Of a DNA stretch of 64,000 nucleotides, positions 16,633-25,010 are shown piece by piece. Positions within the stretch are counted from its first letter, which is position 1. Each line of letters starts with the position of its first letter. The stretch lies in assembly GCA_964568875.1 (NCBI GenBank), contig CAZMSH010000010.1, positions 44,577-108,576 on the forward strand, in the 5' to 3' direction. Made by a program: the position numbers and the translations under genes. Source of the DNA: SLNP01 sp964568875 (GTDB lineage Bacteria; Bacteroidota; Bacteroidia; Bacteroidales; VadinHA17). The notes beneath the pieces were generated by a model. It was not told where the DNA came from, did no database searches, and worked only from the letters and a program-made list of their open reading frames with translations.

Positions 16633-19280
16633 TGTCCGTTAAGATAATTTTCCCTGAAAAAGAGCAGGTATCGTAATGGATCGAGATCCTTTCTCAGTGT
16701 CTCAAGGTTACGGGGGCTGATGATAAAAGTTTTTGTATTTGAGGTTGTACTGTTCCTGACAATTTGCAGGGTGTTGAAATTGTTGTAGTATTCCATCGCA
16801 TCATCAGTAGATGTGAATCCTCTTACTGTCATCATGATGAACCTGTTGTCAACAAGCTGTCCCTCAGCCCTAAAGTTCCTGTTAGTATGGTTGTCTATAT
16901 TGTAGTTTATAACATCGAATGTTGCCTGATTGATATTGAAGGCGGGGTCTTCTATGATAAGCACAAACAGGTGTGACTCTTCCGGTTCGTAGAAGTAGAT
17001 TTCTGCTGCTATCTGCCTGTCCTCCTCAATACGCAGTTCAGGTTTCTCCTGATCGAGAACCCCCATCAGTTCTCTTGCACGGGTTGCCTGTTCTGTTGAC
17101 GGATAATCCTTTACCAGTGCTGACAGATGATCTCTGTATTCTTTCTCTTCTCCTGTTGCTGCATATGTCAGGGCCATCAGAAGACGTGCCTTTGGAATAA
17201 GCTCGTTGGCGGGTGCAGTGCTTATGATGTTTTCACATTCATTTCTTGCTTCCGGATACTTTCCTTCAAGGTAGAGTTCATAGGCTTTCTCGTACATTTC
17301 TGACATACGTATTTCATTCTCTCTCTGTTTCCTGAAATAGTCGGGGTCGGTAAGTATCTTCGAAAAATCAGAGTCAGGATGCCTTGTCAGCAGTGATTGC
17401 CTGTATGCTTCAGCCCTTGATGGCTCCTTTTCACGGTAGAGCAGATACAGCTGGTAATATGTTTGCGGGGTCAGATCGTGGTCAGGGAATTGTGATACCA
17501 GGCTGTTCCATGTACTTCCGGCACTCTGTATATCATCAAATTTTGAGGCAAAGACGCCTCCGGCAGTGTAGAGGGCATTAGCCGACCTCTCCCTTGAAAT
17601 TGCCATCAGGGAATCATTTACAGGCAGGTTCCTGAGATAGTATTCCTGGCTCATGGGGTCGTCTGCCGAGGCTGCTGTATCACTAACAGCACCAGGGCTG
17701 TCATCACTTATCTCTCCCAATGACTGAATGGTTTGTTTGTTCTTTCTTCTCCAGTTATCCTCAAGGTTACGTTCACCCCACCTCCGGCGGAACTCTGTTC
17801 TTCCGAAGGTCAGGGCAGCCTGGTTGTAAAAATACCATTGGCCCTCCATCTCTATGTTGTCACGAAATCTTCGCTCGCTTTCATAGTATTGCCCCAGATT
17901 ATACATATCTGATGAACTACCAGCCTCAGTCCTTCTGATCTCTTCCTGACGCACCTCCTCAATGATGCCGGCTATCAGCATTGACCTTTCCTGCTCGCTC
18001 ATTGTCGCCACTCTTCTGAGACTATCCTCGGTTCTGATGATCTCAAGCTGATCAACCAGCTCTGAAAGATTTAAAGACCTGGTTTTTATGGCATTAAAGT
18101 CAGGGTATTGTTCATCAAGGAATACTACGGCACTGTCATAATAATTTCTGGCATTCAGATAGTCGGGGATATCGAAATAATGGCCTGCCAGGGCCAGGTA
18201 AGCTCTTCCTCTTCCGTTTGTTCCCGAGCCTCCCGACCATGCTGCCTGCCTGAAATAACCAAGAGCTTCATCGGTATTACCTTCCTTCTCAGAGAGTCTT
18301 CCAAGGGCATAGTATACCTGATCGAGATATTCTTTGTTCTTGGCATCTCTGGTCATTGAAAGAAGGTCGCTTTTGATTTTGGCAGAGCTGCCTGCTGAAA
18401 CATCAAAGACAGTAGCCATGCCAATACGCGCATTGAATTCAACCTCATACGGAGGTCTCATCTTTATTACATCGGTGAAGGCAGAAATCGCCTTGTCGGG
18501 TTGGCCGGTCTCTCCATACAGCTGTGCCAGCAAAAAGGTAAGCCTGTATTTCTGACGTTTACCCTTTGTTTCCTCTACTGCCTTCTCAAGAGGATCAATC
18601 GCCTCTGAATACCTTTTCTGCCTCAGGAAGACATCAGCCAGGGTAGTATAATACATTGATCGCAGTGAGGATGGCATAGCCTCGGGATTCCCGGTTTCAC
18701 CAAGTATCCTTGCCGCTTCAGCGGTATTTCCGGTCTCATTGTGTATCCTGGCAAGCCATATTGAACCTTCGGTCTTTATCTCCTGGTCGCTGCTGTTTTC
18801 ACTGTTGAATGCTATTGTGGCTCTCGCCTGGTCATATTCCCTGAGGTAAAAGCGAGCTTTTGCCATAAGGAGGTACGCATCATCCACCCAGTTGTTATAC
18901 TCTTTCCTGTTGTAGAAGTCTTCCTCCCGCAGGGGCTGGTTATCCTTTTTTTCAGGCCTGGCGGTTATTGACTTCAGGGTAATAAGCTTTGACATTTTCT
19001 GGATGGTCGCCTGCATATCGGCAGCGCTGACTTTTGCCGAGGAAGGATTGCTGAATTCGAAGAGAGTGAGAAGACCTCCGAAGTCATCATTATGAGCCCT
19101 GTTAACCTTGTCGACACCAGCCTTAAAACTTTCATAGCCATTGAAGTAAATGTTATATCTGGCTGTCAGGCTATGATAAAACCTGCTGGCTCCCGTATTC
19201 TTCTCAACTGAACAGGCAGATGCAAGAAATAGCAGCACCAGGCAGAGTACAAACTGATATGAATGCCTGAATGATCTCAA
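16629..19280 (-). CDS. porW: T9SS/gliding TPR lipoprotein PorW (SprE)
   Basis: An 883-residue outer-membrane lipoprotein required for type IX secretion in Porphyromonas and Flavobacterium. The N-terminus has a signal peptide with lipobox ending at Cys23 (FLASACS), followed by the family hallmark FYHSLTARYNIYFNGY. Multiple TPR-like helical pairs run from about 130 to 400 and again from about 590 to 740. The start is unusual: the only plausible codon before the signal peptide is TTG at 19278-19280, and an in-frame TAG lies at 19296-19298. A 9-base dyad and a -7 element lie just upstream. It heads the porW-porX-tsaE group. Confidence 0.93.
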   Translation of the reverse strand: MRSFRHSYQFVLCLVLLFLASACSVEKNTGASRFYHSLTARYNIYFNGYESFKAGVDKVNRAHNDDFGGLLTLFEFSNPSSAKVSAADMQATIQKMSKLITLKSITARPEKKDNQPLREEDFYNRKEYNNWVDDAYLLMAKARFYLREYDQARATIAFNSENSSDQEIKTEGSIWLARIHNETGNTAEAARILGETGNPEAMPSSLRSMYYTTLADVFLRQKRYSEAIDPLEKAVEETKGKRQKYRLTFLLAQLYGETGQPDKAISAFTDVIKMRPPYEVEFNARIGMATVFDVSAGSSAKIKSDLLSMTRDAKNKEYLDQVYYALGRLSEKEGNTDEALGYFRQAAWSGGSGTNGRGRAYLALAGHYFDIPDYLNARNYYDSAVVFLDEQYPDFNAIKTRSLNLSELVDQLEIIRTEDSLRRVATMSEQERSMLIAGIIEEVRQEEIRRTEAGSSSDMYNLGQYYESERRFRDNIEMEGQWYFYNQAALTFGRTEFRRRWGERNLEDNWRRKNKQTIQSLGEISDDSPGAVSDTAASADDPMSQEYYLRNLPVNDSLMAISRERSANALYTAGGVFASKFDDIQSAGSTWNSLVSQFPDHDLTPQTYYQLYLLYREKEPSRAEAYRQSLLTRHPDSDFSKILTDPDYFRKQRENEIRMSEMYEKAYELYLEGKYPEARNECENIISTAPANELIPKARLLMALTYAATGEEKEYRDHLSALVKDYPSTEQATRARELMGVLDQEKPELRIEEDRQIAAEIYFYEPEESHLFVLIIEDPAFNINQATFDVINYNIDNHTNRNFRAEGQLVDNRFIMMTVRGFTSTDDAMEYYNNFNTLQIVRNSTTSNTKTFIISPRNLETLRKDLDPLRYLLFFRENYLNGQ

Positions 19281-19291
19281 ATGCGATATTT

Positions 19292-19326
19292 TATACTATA
19301 AACTGTTGTGAAGCGACTATAGTATA
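19292..19326. promoter_or_regulatory. 9-base inverted repeat upstream of porW
   Basis: TATACTATA at 19292-19300 and its exact reverse complement TATAGTATA at 19318-19326, 17 bases apart. The dyad begins 12 bases upstream of the porW start and reaches to just below the predicted -7 box at 19328-19335, so it would straddle the transcript start. That is the position of a repressor site, but no regulator is known. Confidence 0.5.
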
Positions 19327-19327
19327 G

Positions 19328-19335
19328 CAAAGGTA
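19328..19335 (-). promoter_or_regulatory. -7 element TACCTTTG for porW
   Basis: On the minus strand this reads TACCTTTG, a perfect TAnnTTTG, 48 bases upstream of the TTG start. Confidence 0.5.
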
Positions 19336-19354
19336 ATAAAAAATGGTGCTCCTA

Positions 19355-19591
19355 TCAGTTGACAGAGACGACTTCCTTTATTTCCGGGACTTCCTTAATA
19401 AGGGCCTGCTCAACACCTGCTTTCAGGGTCATCATGCTGTAAGGACAGCCGTGGCATGCACCTGTAAGCCTTACTTTCACAACATTTCCGGGTGTTACTT
19501 CAACAAGTTCGATATCACCACCGTCTGATTGCAGATATGGTCTTACCTTTTCGAGGGCCTGTTTTACTTTCTCAACTAAATTGTCTGACAT
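19355..19591 (-). CDS. NifU C-terminal-like iron-sulfur scaffold protein
   Basis: A 78-residue protein made only of the NifU C-terminal (Nfu) domain. The conserved CxxC pair is Cys46/Cys49 in GACHGCPYS, which in the family holds a transient [4Fe-4S] cluster at a dimer interface. It starts 6 bases after the mrp stop codon, and Mrp/ApbC proteins are cluster carriers as well, so the pair is a small iron-sulfur assembly unit. Confidence 0.93.
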   Translation of the reverse strand: MSDNLVEKVKQALEKVRPYLQSDGGDIELVEVTPGNVVKVRLTGACHGCPYSMMTLKAGVEQALIKEVPEIKEVVSVN

Positions 19592-19597
19592 GGTATT

Positions 19598-20707
19598 TTA
19601 ATTAATTATTACTCTTTTTGTTGGGTCTTCAGAATTATTTCTCTCATCTGTTTTATCAACTACTTTTGCTGCCAGTTCTCTAAATGCAATACCGCTTGCC
19701 GAATCTTCGAGTGCAACAGGTTTTCCTCTGTCTCCACCTTCACATATCGATTGCACCACCGGTATCTGACCAAGCAATGTCACGCCCTGTTTTTCGGCCA
19801 GTCTCTTTCCTCCCTCTTTTCCGAAGATATAATATTTGTTTTCAGGTAGTTCCGCTGGCGTGAACCACGACATGTTTTCAACCAGGCCGAGTACAGGAAC
19901 ACTTATCTTTTCACTTCTGAACATTGCAATACCTTTTATTGCATCTGCCAGTGCCACCTCCTGAGGGGTGGTAACCACAATAGCACCCGTTACGGCCACT
20001 TCCTGCACCATGGTCAGATGTATATCGCTTGTACCGGGAGGCAGATCAATTATTAGATAGTCAAGCTCACCCCAGTCTCCCTGGGTAATAAGCTGCTTAA
20101 GGAAATTGGAAGCCATCGGGCCCCTCCAAACAACAGCATCAGACTGGTCGACGAAAAACCCAATAGATAATACCTTAACGCCATATCGTACCAGAGGGAC
20201 TATTATATCCTTGCCATCAGCATGTTTCACTTCAGGCTTATGGCCAGCGGTTGCGAACATTACCGGAATTGACGGACCGAAGATGTCGGCATCAAGCAAC
20301 CCGGTTCTGTAACCCATTTTTGCCAGTGCTACAGCAAGGTTCACGGCAATGGTACTTTTTCCTACACCACCCTTGCCTGATGAGACTGCAATGATATTCT
20401 CAACACCGGGAAGCGGATCGTCAGCTTTCTTTTCCCTGGCCTGCATCTTTTCCACAACTATCTTTGGGGTGATTTTAATATCTGCTATCAGGGTATCCGG
20501 TCCCAGCTTTTCCTTTATCACTTTTACGCAAGTGCTTCGCAATGTGCTTATTGCAGGATCATTGGACTTCTCGGGCGACAAAATTACCGTAATGCCTTTT
20601 TCATCTGACGATACCGAGGCAACCAGTCCCATCGTAACTATGTCCTTCCCGGTTCCGGGATGAACAACTCCCTTCAGTGCCTCAAGTATACTCTCTCTGC
20701 TGTACAT
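19598..20707 (-). CDS. mrp: Mrp/ApbC family P-loop ATPase, iron-sulfur carrier
   Basis: A 369-residue protein: an N-terminal DUF59-like (MIP18) domain over about 1-85, then a ParA/MinD-type ATPase with the deviant Walker A GKGGVGKST at 111-119 and the switch segment DLPPGTSDIHLT. The CxxC pair that many Mrp proteins use to hold a cluster is not present in the expected place after ENMSWF; the Bacteroidota form reads TPAELPENKYYIFG there instead. It probably moves Fe-S clusters with the NifU-like protein encoded next. Confidence 0.92.
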   Translation of the reverse strand: MYSRESILEALKGVVHPGTGKDIVTMGLVASVSSDEKGITVILSPEKSNDPAISTLRSTCVKVIKEKLGPDTLIADIKITPKIVVEKMQAREKKADDPLPGVENIIAVSSGKGGVGKSTIAVNLAVALAKMGYRTGLLDADIFGPSIPVMFATAGHKPEVKHADGKDIIVPLVRYGVKVLSIGFFVDQSDAVVWRGPMASNFLKQLITQGDWGELDYLIIDLPPGTSDIHLTMVQEVAVTGAIVVTTPQEVALADAIKGIAMFRSEKISVPVLGLVENMSWFTPAELPENKYYIFGKEGGKRLAEKQGVTLLGQIPVVQSICEGGDRGKPVALEDSASGIAFRELAAKVVDKTDERNNSEDPTKRVIIN

Positions 20708-20750
20708 TGGAAATCTTTTTAAGTTTATTTAAATTAAATATAAATAACGG

Positions 20751-20758
20751 CAAAGGTA
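20751..20758 (-). promoter_or_regulatory. -7 element TACCTTTG for mrp
   Basis: On the minus strand this reads TACCTTTG, 44 bases upstream of the mrp ATG, in the 114-base gap between atl and mrp. Confidence 0.5.
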
Positions 20759-20821
20759 GATAAAAAAAATATTATAATAATTTACACTGGCTGGTCAGGA
20801 TGCTTGATCGGGGCATAGTAC

Positions 20822-21217
20822 CTACAATTCACTGGCAGGATCCCAGAAGCGGTCATGGAAATTTACAATGATGTCGTCTTCGATTATCAGACCTTCGTTT
20901 TCGAGCAATTCTCTCATAAGACCGGGTGTTCCAAAGTGGTGTTTGCCTGTCAGCATTCCGTTACGGTTTACTACCCTGTGAGCCGGAACAAACAGTGATT
21001 CTGCTTCCTGCATTCCGGCTTTGCTGAAGGCCGTGTGTGAGTTGTTCATGGCCCAGCCCACCATCCTTGCAGAGCGCCCTGTTCCGAGGTATCTCGCTAT
21101 AGCGCCGTATGATGTTACTCTTCCACGGGGTATCTGGCGTACTACATCGTATACCCTATCAAAGAACCCATCGTTATCAGGATTCTTGTTCTTCCGGGAG
21201 GAGCGGGTCGATTTCAT
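20822..21217 (-). CDS. Alkyltransferase-like protein (Atl), MGMT family without active-site Cys
   Basis: A 131-residue member of the O6-alkylguanine-DNA alkyltransferase family. The DNA-binding helix and arginine finger are present (RVTSYGAIARYLG, then SARMVG), but the PCHR active site reads PAHR, with Ala for the nucleophilic Cys. Such Atl proteins cannot repair alone; those studied bind O6-alkylguanine and hand it to nucleotide excision repair. Positions: motif at 78-81 in this numbering. The ATG at 21217 lies inside the 3' end of trmB (41-base overlap); a TTG four codons upstream is the alternative. No non-overlapping start exists because the domain begins at once. Confidence 0.88.
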   Translation of the reverse strand: MKSTRSSRKNKNPDNDGFFDRVYDVVRQIPRGRVTSYGAIARYLGTGRSARMVGWAMNNSHTAFSKAGMQEAESLFVPAHRVVNRNGMLTGKHHFGTPGLMRELLENEGLIIEDDIIVNFHDRFWDPASEL

Positions 21218-21884
21218 TGTTAAGTTCAAACTGAATATATGTTATCGGGATACCCTGCTGAAGAAATATTTTTTCATAATGCGTCTTGATGGATAGTATC
21301 TCTCCTTCGACACTGCTTTCATAGAGGTTATCGGTAGCTATCTTTATCTTCAGACGATTATGCTTCAGCACCCTGAGGGTATAATCAAAAAGTTGTTTGT
21401 TGTCGGTCTTCAGATGTACAATTCCTTCCGGTGAGAGGAAAGAGCGGTATGCATTCAGAAAGAGAGGGCTGGTGAGTCTTTTTTTTGCTCTTCTTTTTTT
21501 CACCTGCGGGTCAGGAAAGGTAATCCAGATTTCATCCACTTCAGCCTTGTGGAAAAATGAACGGATGAACTCTATTCTCGTACGCAGGAATGCAACATTT
21601 TTCAGTCCGTGGTCGAATGTGGTTTTTGCCCCGCGCCACATTCGGGCACCTTTGATGTCGATGCCGACGAAATTCTTTTCAGGAAAAAGCATTGCCAGGC
21701 CTGTTGTGTATTCTCCCTTGCCGCATCCGAGCTCAAGAACCAGGGGTTTATCATTCTTAAAGAAATCGCTTTTCCACCTGCCCTTAAGGTGGTAATCCCT
21801 GCCAAATACTTCATCCAAACCGGGTTGCAGTACAAAGTCCCAGTTCTCCATTTCGGCCCACTTGCTGAGTTTGTTCTTTCCCAC
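21177..21884 (-). CDS. trmB: tRNA (guanine-N7-)-methyltransferase
   Basis: A 235-residue SAM-dependent enzyme that makes m7G46 in tRNA variable loops. Seen: SAM motif ELGCGKGEY, the family motif DEIWITFPDPQVKKRR and the usual Bacteroidota start MGKNKL, here from a GTG codon at 21882-21884. It starts 18 bases after gldH and ends inside atl, so ricT, gldH, trmB and atl read as one compact unit. Confidence 0.95.
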   Translation of the reverse strand: MGKNKLSKWAEMENWDFVLQPGLDEVFGRDYHLKGRWKSDFFKNDKPLVLELGCGKGEYTTGLAMLFPEKNFVGIDIKGARMWRGAKTTFDHGLKNVAFLRTRIEFIRSFFHKAEVDEIWITFPDPQVKKRRAKKRLTSPLFLNAYRSFLSPEGIVHLKTDNKQLFDYTLRVLKHNRLKIKIATDNLYESSVEGEILSIKTHYEKIFLQQGIPITYIQFELNNEIDPLLPEEQES

Positions 21885-21902
21885 TCTGTTATCTCCTTTT
21901 CC

Positions 21903-22379
21903 CTACTGCCTTCTGATCTTTATCCCGATATCATAGACTCCCTTCAGGACTTCGGTACGCATTGCATGTTCAATTACAAACCTGTATGTACCTGATTCGG
22001 GGAAGTAGACGTTCTGCCGATAGCTGAGGTTCAGTTCTCTTATGTCTCCTCTGCCGCTTCCATATCTTCTCCCTCTTTCATCAGCCAGCATATATTCGAG
22101 TGTATCTGTTATCTGCTCTCCGCCAGGGGCGAATGTTGAGACGAACAGGTATATATTCCGGTAGGGATAATCAGATCCGGTACGAAGATTAATATCTACT
22201 CGTGCAGGAGTGAGGGTGTCTGTGATCTCCGCCTCAAAAACCGGTTTATTCTGACGGTCCCATTCATTGTTCCTGAAATCGGCATGATCAAAATACATTA
22301 TCTCAGGATTACATGAAACAGTTATGGCAGCTATAAGTGCCAGCAAAGAGAGCTTAAACTTTCCGGTTCCTGTTACCAT
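21903..22379 (-). CDS. gldH: Gliding motility lipoprotein GldH
   Basis: A 158-residue lipoprotein of the GldH family, a component linked to gliding and type IX secretion in Bacteroidota but also kept by non-gliding species. The start at 22379 gives a clean signal peptide with Cys23 in ITVSCNPEI. The family pattern of conserved aromatic and Arg residues is visible: YPYRNIYLF in the middle, GSGRGDIREL, and FVIEHAMR with KGVYDIGIKI at the end. Its first 26 bases overlap the 3' end of ricT in another frame. A longer in-frame reading starting at 22514 is rejected because it would bury the signal peptide. Confidence 0.87.
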   Translation of the reverse strand: MVTGTGKFKLSLLALIAAITVSCNPEIMYFDHADFRNNEWDRQNKPVFEAEITDTLTPARVDINLRTGSDYPYRNIYLFVSTFAPGGEQITDTLEYMLADERGRRYGSGRGDIRELNLSYRQNVYFPESGTYRFVIEHAMRTEVLKGVYDIGIKIRRQ

Positions 22380-23508
22380 CTGGCTTTCTGAACTTCTTTT
22401 TATATTTATGCTTAGGCCTGCTTTTTGGGGCCTGTTTGTCAAAGCGTGTAATACTATCGTTGTTGGTATTGTTATCTCCCTGTTTTGCCGGGGCATACTG
22501 ATCCTCTCCCTCAATCAGTTTCTGAGGCTTCTTTCCTGCGCGGTTCATCTCCCTGACACTCTTTACTCTGTCAACCGGGACCGGTGTCATGTTCAGGTTG
22601 GAATACTGATCCTGAGAATACCAGTATATTCCCTTGTGCACCTCCATTTTCTGGAAGTAATATGTGGCATCTGCTGTTTCAAGGGGTATCTCTTTGTGAG
22701 GGAATCCCTTCTGGGCATCGATATAGCAGTCGACCTCATAACTCAGGCAGCATTTAAGTTTTCCGCACTGGCCAGCCAGCTTCTGCGGATTCAGCGATAT
22801 ATCCTGGTACCTGGCATGCGCTGTCGTGACAGATGCGAAGCATGTTATATGAGTTGCACAGCAAAGCTCCCTGCCACATGAACCTATACCTCCTATTCGT
22901 CCTGCCTCCTGTCTTGCTCCAATCTGCCGCATCTCAATCCTTATCCTGAACTCTTCGGCAAGTACTTTTATCAGTTGTCTGAAATCGACTCTTTCATCGG
23001 CGATATAGTAGAAAATTGCTTTTGTTTTGTCTCCCTGGTATTCAACATCACCAATCTTCATATCGAGGTTAAGACTGTCTGCTATCTCGCGCGACCTCAG
23101 CATTGTCTTGTCTTCGAGGCTTTTTGCCTCTTCCCATTTAATTATATCGGCCGGTTTTGCCTTCCGGTATACCTTACGCATTTCATCTATGGGAGGTATT
23201 GTCCGCAGCCTCTTCAGCAGTTCGCGTACCAGCGGGCCGGTCATCGACACCCTTCCGATGTCATGTCCCGGCGATGCCTCTACGGCTACTATGTCGCCTA
23301 TCTCAAGTCTTAAATGGTTGATGTTACGGAAGAGACCCTTACGGGTATTCTTGAACCTGACTTCGACGATTTCTTCCCTGTCGGGACATACATTAAGGTC
23401 GCCCAGCCAGTTCCAGGCATCCAGTTTGTTAAGTCCTCTTCTGTATTTTATATCGGGCAGGCTTATCTCCTCAGGGGTTCCGGCCTGCAGGTTTTCATTA
23501 TCAATCAT
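22354..23508 (-). CDS. ricT: PSP1-domain protein, RicT/YaaT homolog
   Basis: A 384-residue protein with the PSP1 domain (about 45-265). It keeps the Cys-rich block GSCGRELCCATHITC and GQCGKLKCCLSYE; in Bacillus RicT, equivalent Cys residues help bind [4Fe-4S] clusters in the Ric complex, which acts with RNase Y. Partners RicA and RicF are not seen here and the Bacteroidota role is not established. The C-terminal 60 residues are a disordered, strongly basic tail (KHKYKKKFRKP), suggesting RNA contact. A -7 element lies 112 bases upstream. Confidence 0.9.
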   Translation of the reverse strand: MIDNENLQAGTPEEISLPDIKYRRGLNKLDAWNWLGDLNVCPDREEIVEVRFKNTRKGLFRNINHLRLEIGDIVAVEASPGHDIGRVSMTGPLVRELLKRLRTIPPIDEMRKVYRKAKPADIIKWEEAKSLEDKTMLRSREIADSLNLDMKIGDVEYQGDKTKAIFYYIADERVDFRQLIKVLAEEFRIRIEMRQIGARQEAGRIGGIGSCGRELCCATHITCFASVTTAHARYQDISLNPQKLAGQCGKLKCCLSYEVDCYIDAQKGFPHKEIPLETADATYYFQKMEVHKGIYWYSQDQYSNLNMTPVPVDRVKSVREMNRAGKKPQKLIEGEDQYAPAKQGDNNTNNDSITRFDKQAPKSRPKHKYKKKFRKPDGNRNRKV

Positions 23509-23619
23509 ATCATTTCTATAAAGCTGTTGCGTCTTTCCTCTTCCGGTAATACTGTTATTCTGTTTTCCGGTGACTCCTCAGGCAACAGCTGGGAATATTT
23601 TGTTTATATATTGTAACGG

Positions 23620-23627
23620 CAAAAGTA
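23620..23627 (-). promoter_or_regulatory. -7 element TACTTTTG upstream of ricT
   Basis: On the minus strand this reads TACTTTTG, a perfect TAnnTTTG, implying a leader of about 105 bases for ricT-gldH-trmB-atl. Confidence 0.4.
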
Positions 23628-23652
23628 ACTAATTCAGATCTTATTATCAAAA

Positions 23653-24783
23653 TCAGGACTTTATTAACTTCAATACCTGCAGCGAAAGGTCCAGGAAGAT
23701 GATCTTTGCATTGCCATTGGATTCGATATGGTAGTGGGCAGTATTGAATTCTCCGTACAGAGATGTTATATTTCTTTCATTGACATACGGGTAAAACTTC
23801 TCCGAGAAGCCCGACTCTTCATTTGTCATGAAGGTAAGATCAGCGTTGCCGTTATTGCGGTTCATAACAAAGTTACCCCTGATAAGTCCCAGGCAGTAAG
23901 CAAGAAACCTTTTTTGTGCCTCCCTTCCTGTGGCAGCCATATTCTCCGACCATTCCGAAAGGGCTGCCAGGTCTCGCTTCCAGGCATGGCGCATCAGGGA
24001 ACGGAAGCTTTCCAGATCAGAATTTGGTTCGTCGGCATCTCTGGTTATTGTGCTGGCTTTTACCAGGTTGCCGTTTGAGACATATGCTATTTCACTCGCT
24101 TTTTCCGGTGTCAGAGAGTATTTGCCGGCCAGGTAGGCAGTGAGGTCGCTGCTGCCCACACCTCTGAACCTGGTAATCTGGCATCGCGAGAGTATTGTGG
24201 GGAGGATTCTGTCAGGCTCCTCCGAAACCAGGAGGAAGAGTGTCTTGTCGGGTGGCTCCTCAATAAGCTTCAGCAGTTTGTTGGCAGCTGTCTGGTGCAT
24301 CTTTTCAGGCAGCCAGATGATCATAATTTTGTATTCGGCTTCGAAGGTTTTCAGACTCAGCTTGCGCAATATCTCAGATGCTTCGGCAGCATAGATTATT
24401 GCCTGGGCATTTTCAACATCCAGGGCATTGAGCCATCCGTTAAGATTAAAAAAGGGACTGGCGGTGACGAAAGACCTCCAGTCGGGCAGGAAGTTGTCAC
24501 AAACCGGGTCGGTAAATTTTTTGGTACGGAAGATTGGAAATACAAAATGCAGGTCGGGGTGGATAAGTTTCTCATACTTAATGCAGGCGGGACACTCTCC
24601 ACATGCATCTGTATCAGTGCGCGAAAGACAGGAAATATACCGTGCGTACGCCAGGGCCATGGCAAAATGGCCGCATCCCTCATTGCCTGCAAAGAGCTGT
24701 GCGTGGCTTACGCGCTGGTCTGATACACTCTTGCGCAACCTCTCGGCTATCTCATTCTGCCCCGGAATATCTCTGAAAAACAT
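23653..24783 (-). CDS. holB: DNA polymerase III delta' subunit
   Basis: A 376-residue clamp-loader subunit. The ATG at 24783 begins with the typical MFFRDIPGQNEIAERL. The P-loop is degenerate (GNEGCGHFAMA, no Lys), as expected for delta', which does not hydrolyse ATP. A zinc module is formed by four Cys around CLSRTDTDACGECPAC. The segment LLKLIEEPPDKTLFLL and SRCQITRF are standard clamp-loader motifs. The start further upstream at 24888 is rejected since it would span the predicted promoter at 24807-24814. Confidence 0.93.
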   Translation of the reverse strand: MFFRDIPGQNEIAERLRKSVSDQRVSHAQLFAGNEGCGHFAMALAYARYISCLSRTDTDACGECPACIKYEKLIHPDLHFVFPIFRTKKFTDPVCDNFLPDWRSFVTASPFFNLNGWLNALDVENAQAIIYAAEASEILRKLSLKTFEAEYKIMIIWLPEKMHQTAANKLLKLIEEPPDKTLFLLVSEEPDRILPTILSRCQITRFRGVGSSDLTAYLAGKYSLTPEKASEIAYVSNGNLVKASTITRDADEPNSDLESFRSLMRHAWKRDLAALSEWSENMAATGREAQKRFLAYCLGLIRGNFVMNRNNGNADLTFMTNEESGFSEKFYPYVNERNITSLYGEFNTAHYHIESNGNAKIIFLDLSLQVLKLIKS

Positions 24784-24806
24784 TGGAACCGCGTTTTGCT
24801 GAATTA

Positions 24807-24814
24807 CAAAAATA
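24807..24814 (-). promoter_or_regulatory. -7 element TATTTTTG for holB
   Basis: On the minus strand this reads TATTTTTG, 24 bases upstream of the holB ATG. Confidence 0.5.
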
Positions 24815-24960
24815 GAAAATAATGCTATTGTACACACTTCTGCGATGAGAGTTGGCAACTGATGAATAAATCCCCTGGTTCCTGACAAAAGAATAATTTT
24901 TCAGACCACCTGCTGTTGTGCACCGGTGAAGGAGCAATAAAAAAATGATGAAAAAAGTAG

Positions 24961-24968
24961 TAATTTTG
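24961..24968 (+). promoter_or_regulatory. -7 element TAATTTTG for pgk
   Basis: A perfect TAnnTTTG 42 bases upstream of the pgk ATG, in the divergent gap shared with holB. No convincing -33 element at 19-21 bases. Confidence 0.5.
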
Positions 24969-25010
24969 CAGTTTGGATACGCAATTTAATATTATAAACA
25001 GGCTTAGGTT

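Noticed and set aside
23027..23521. 164-codon open frame on the plus strand
   Set aside because: Antisense to ricT, Ser/Leu-rich composition typical of a shadow of a charged protein.
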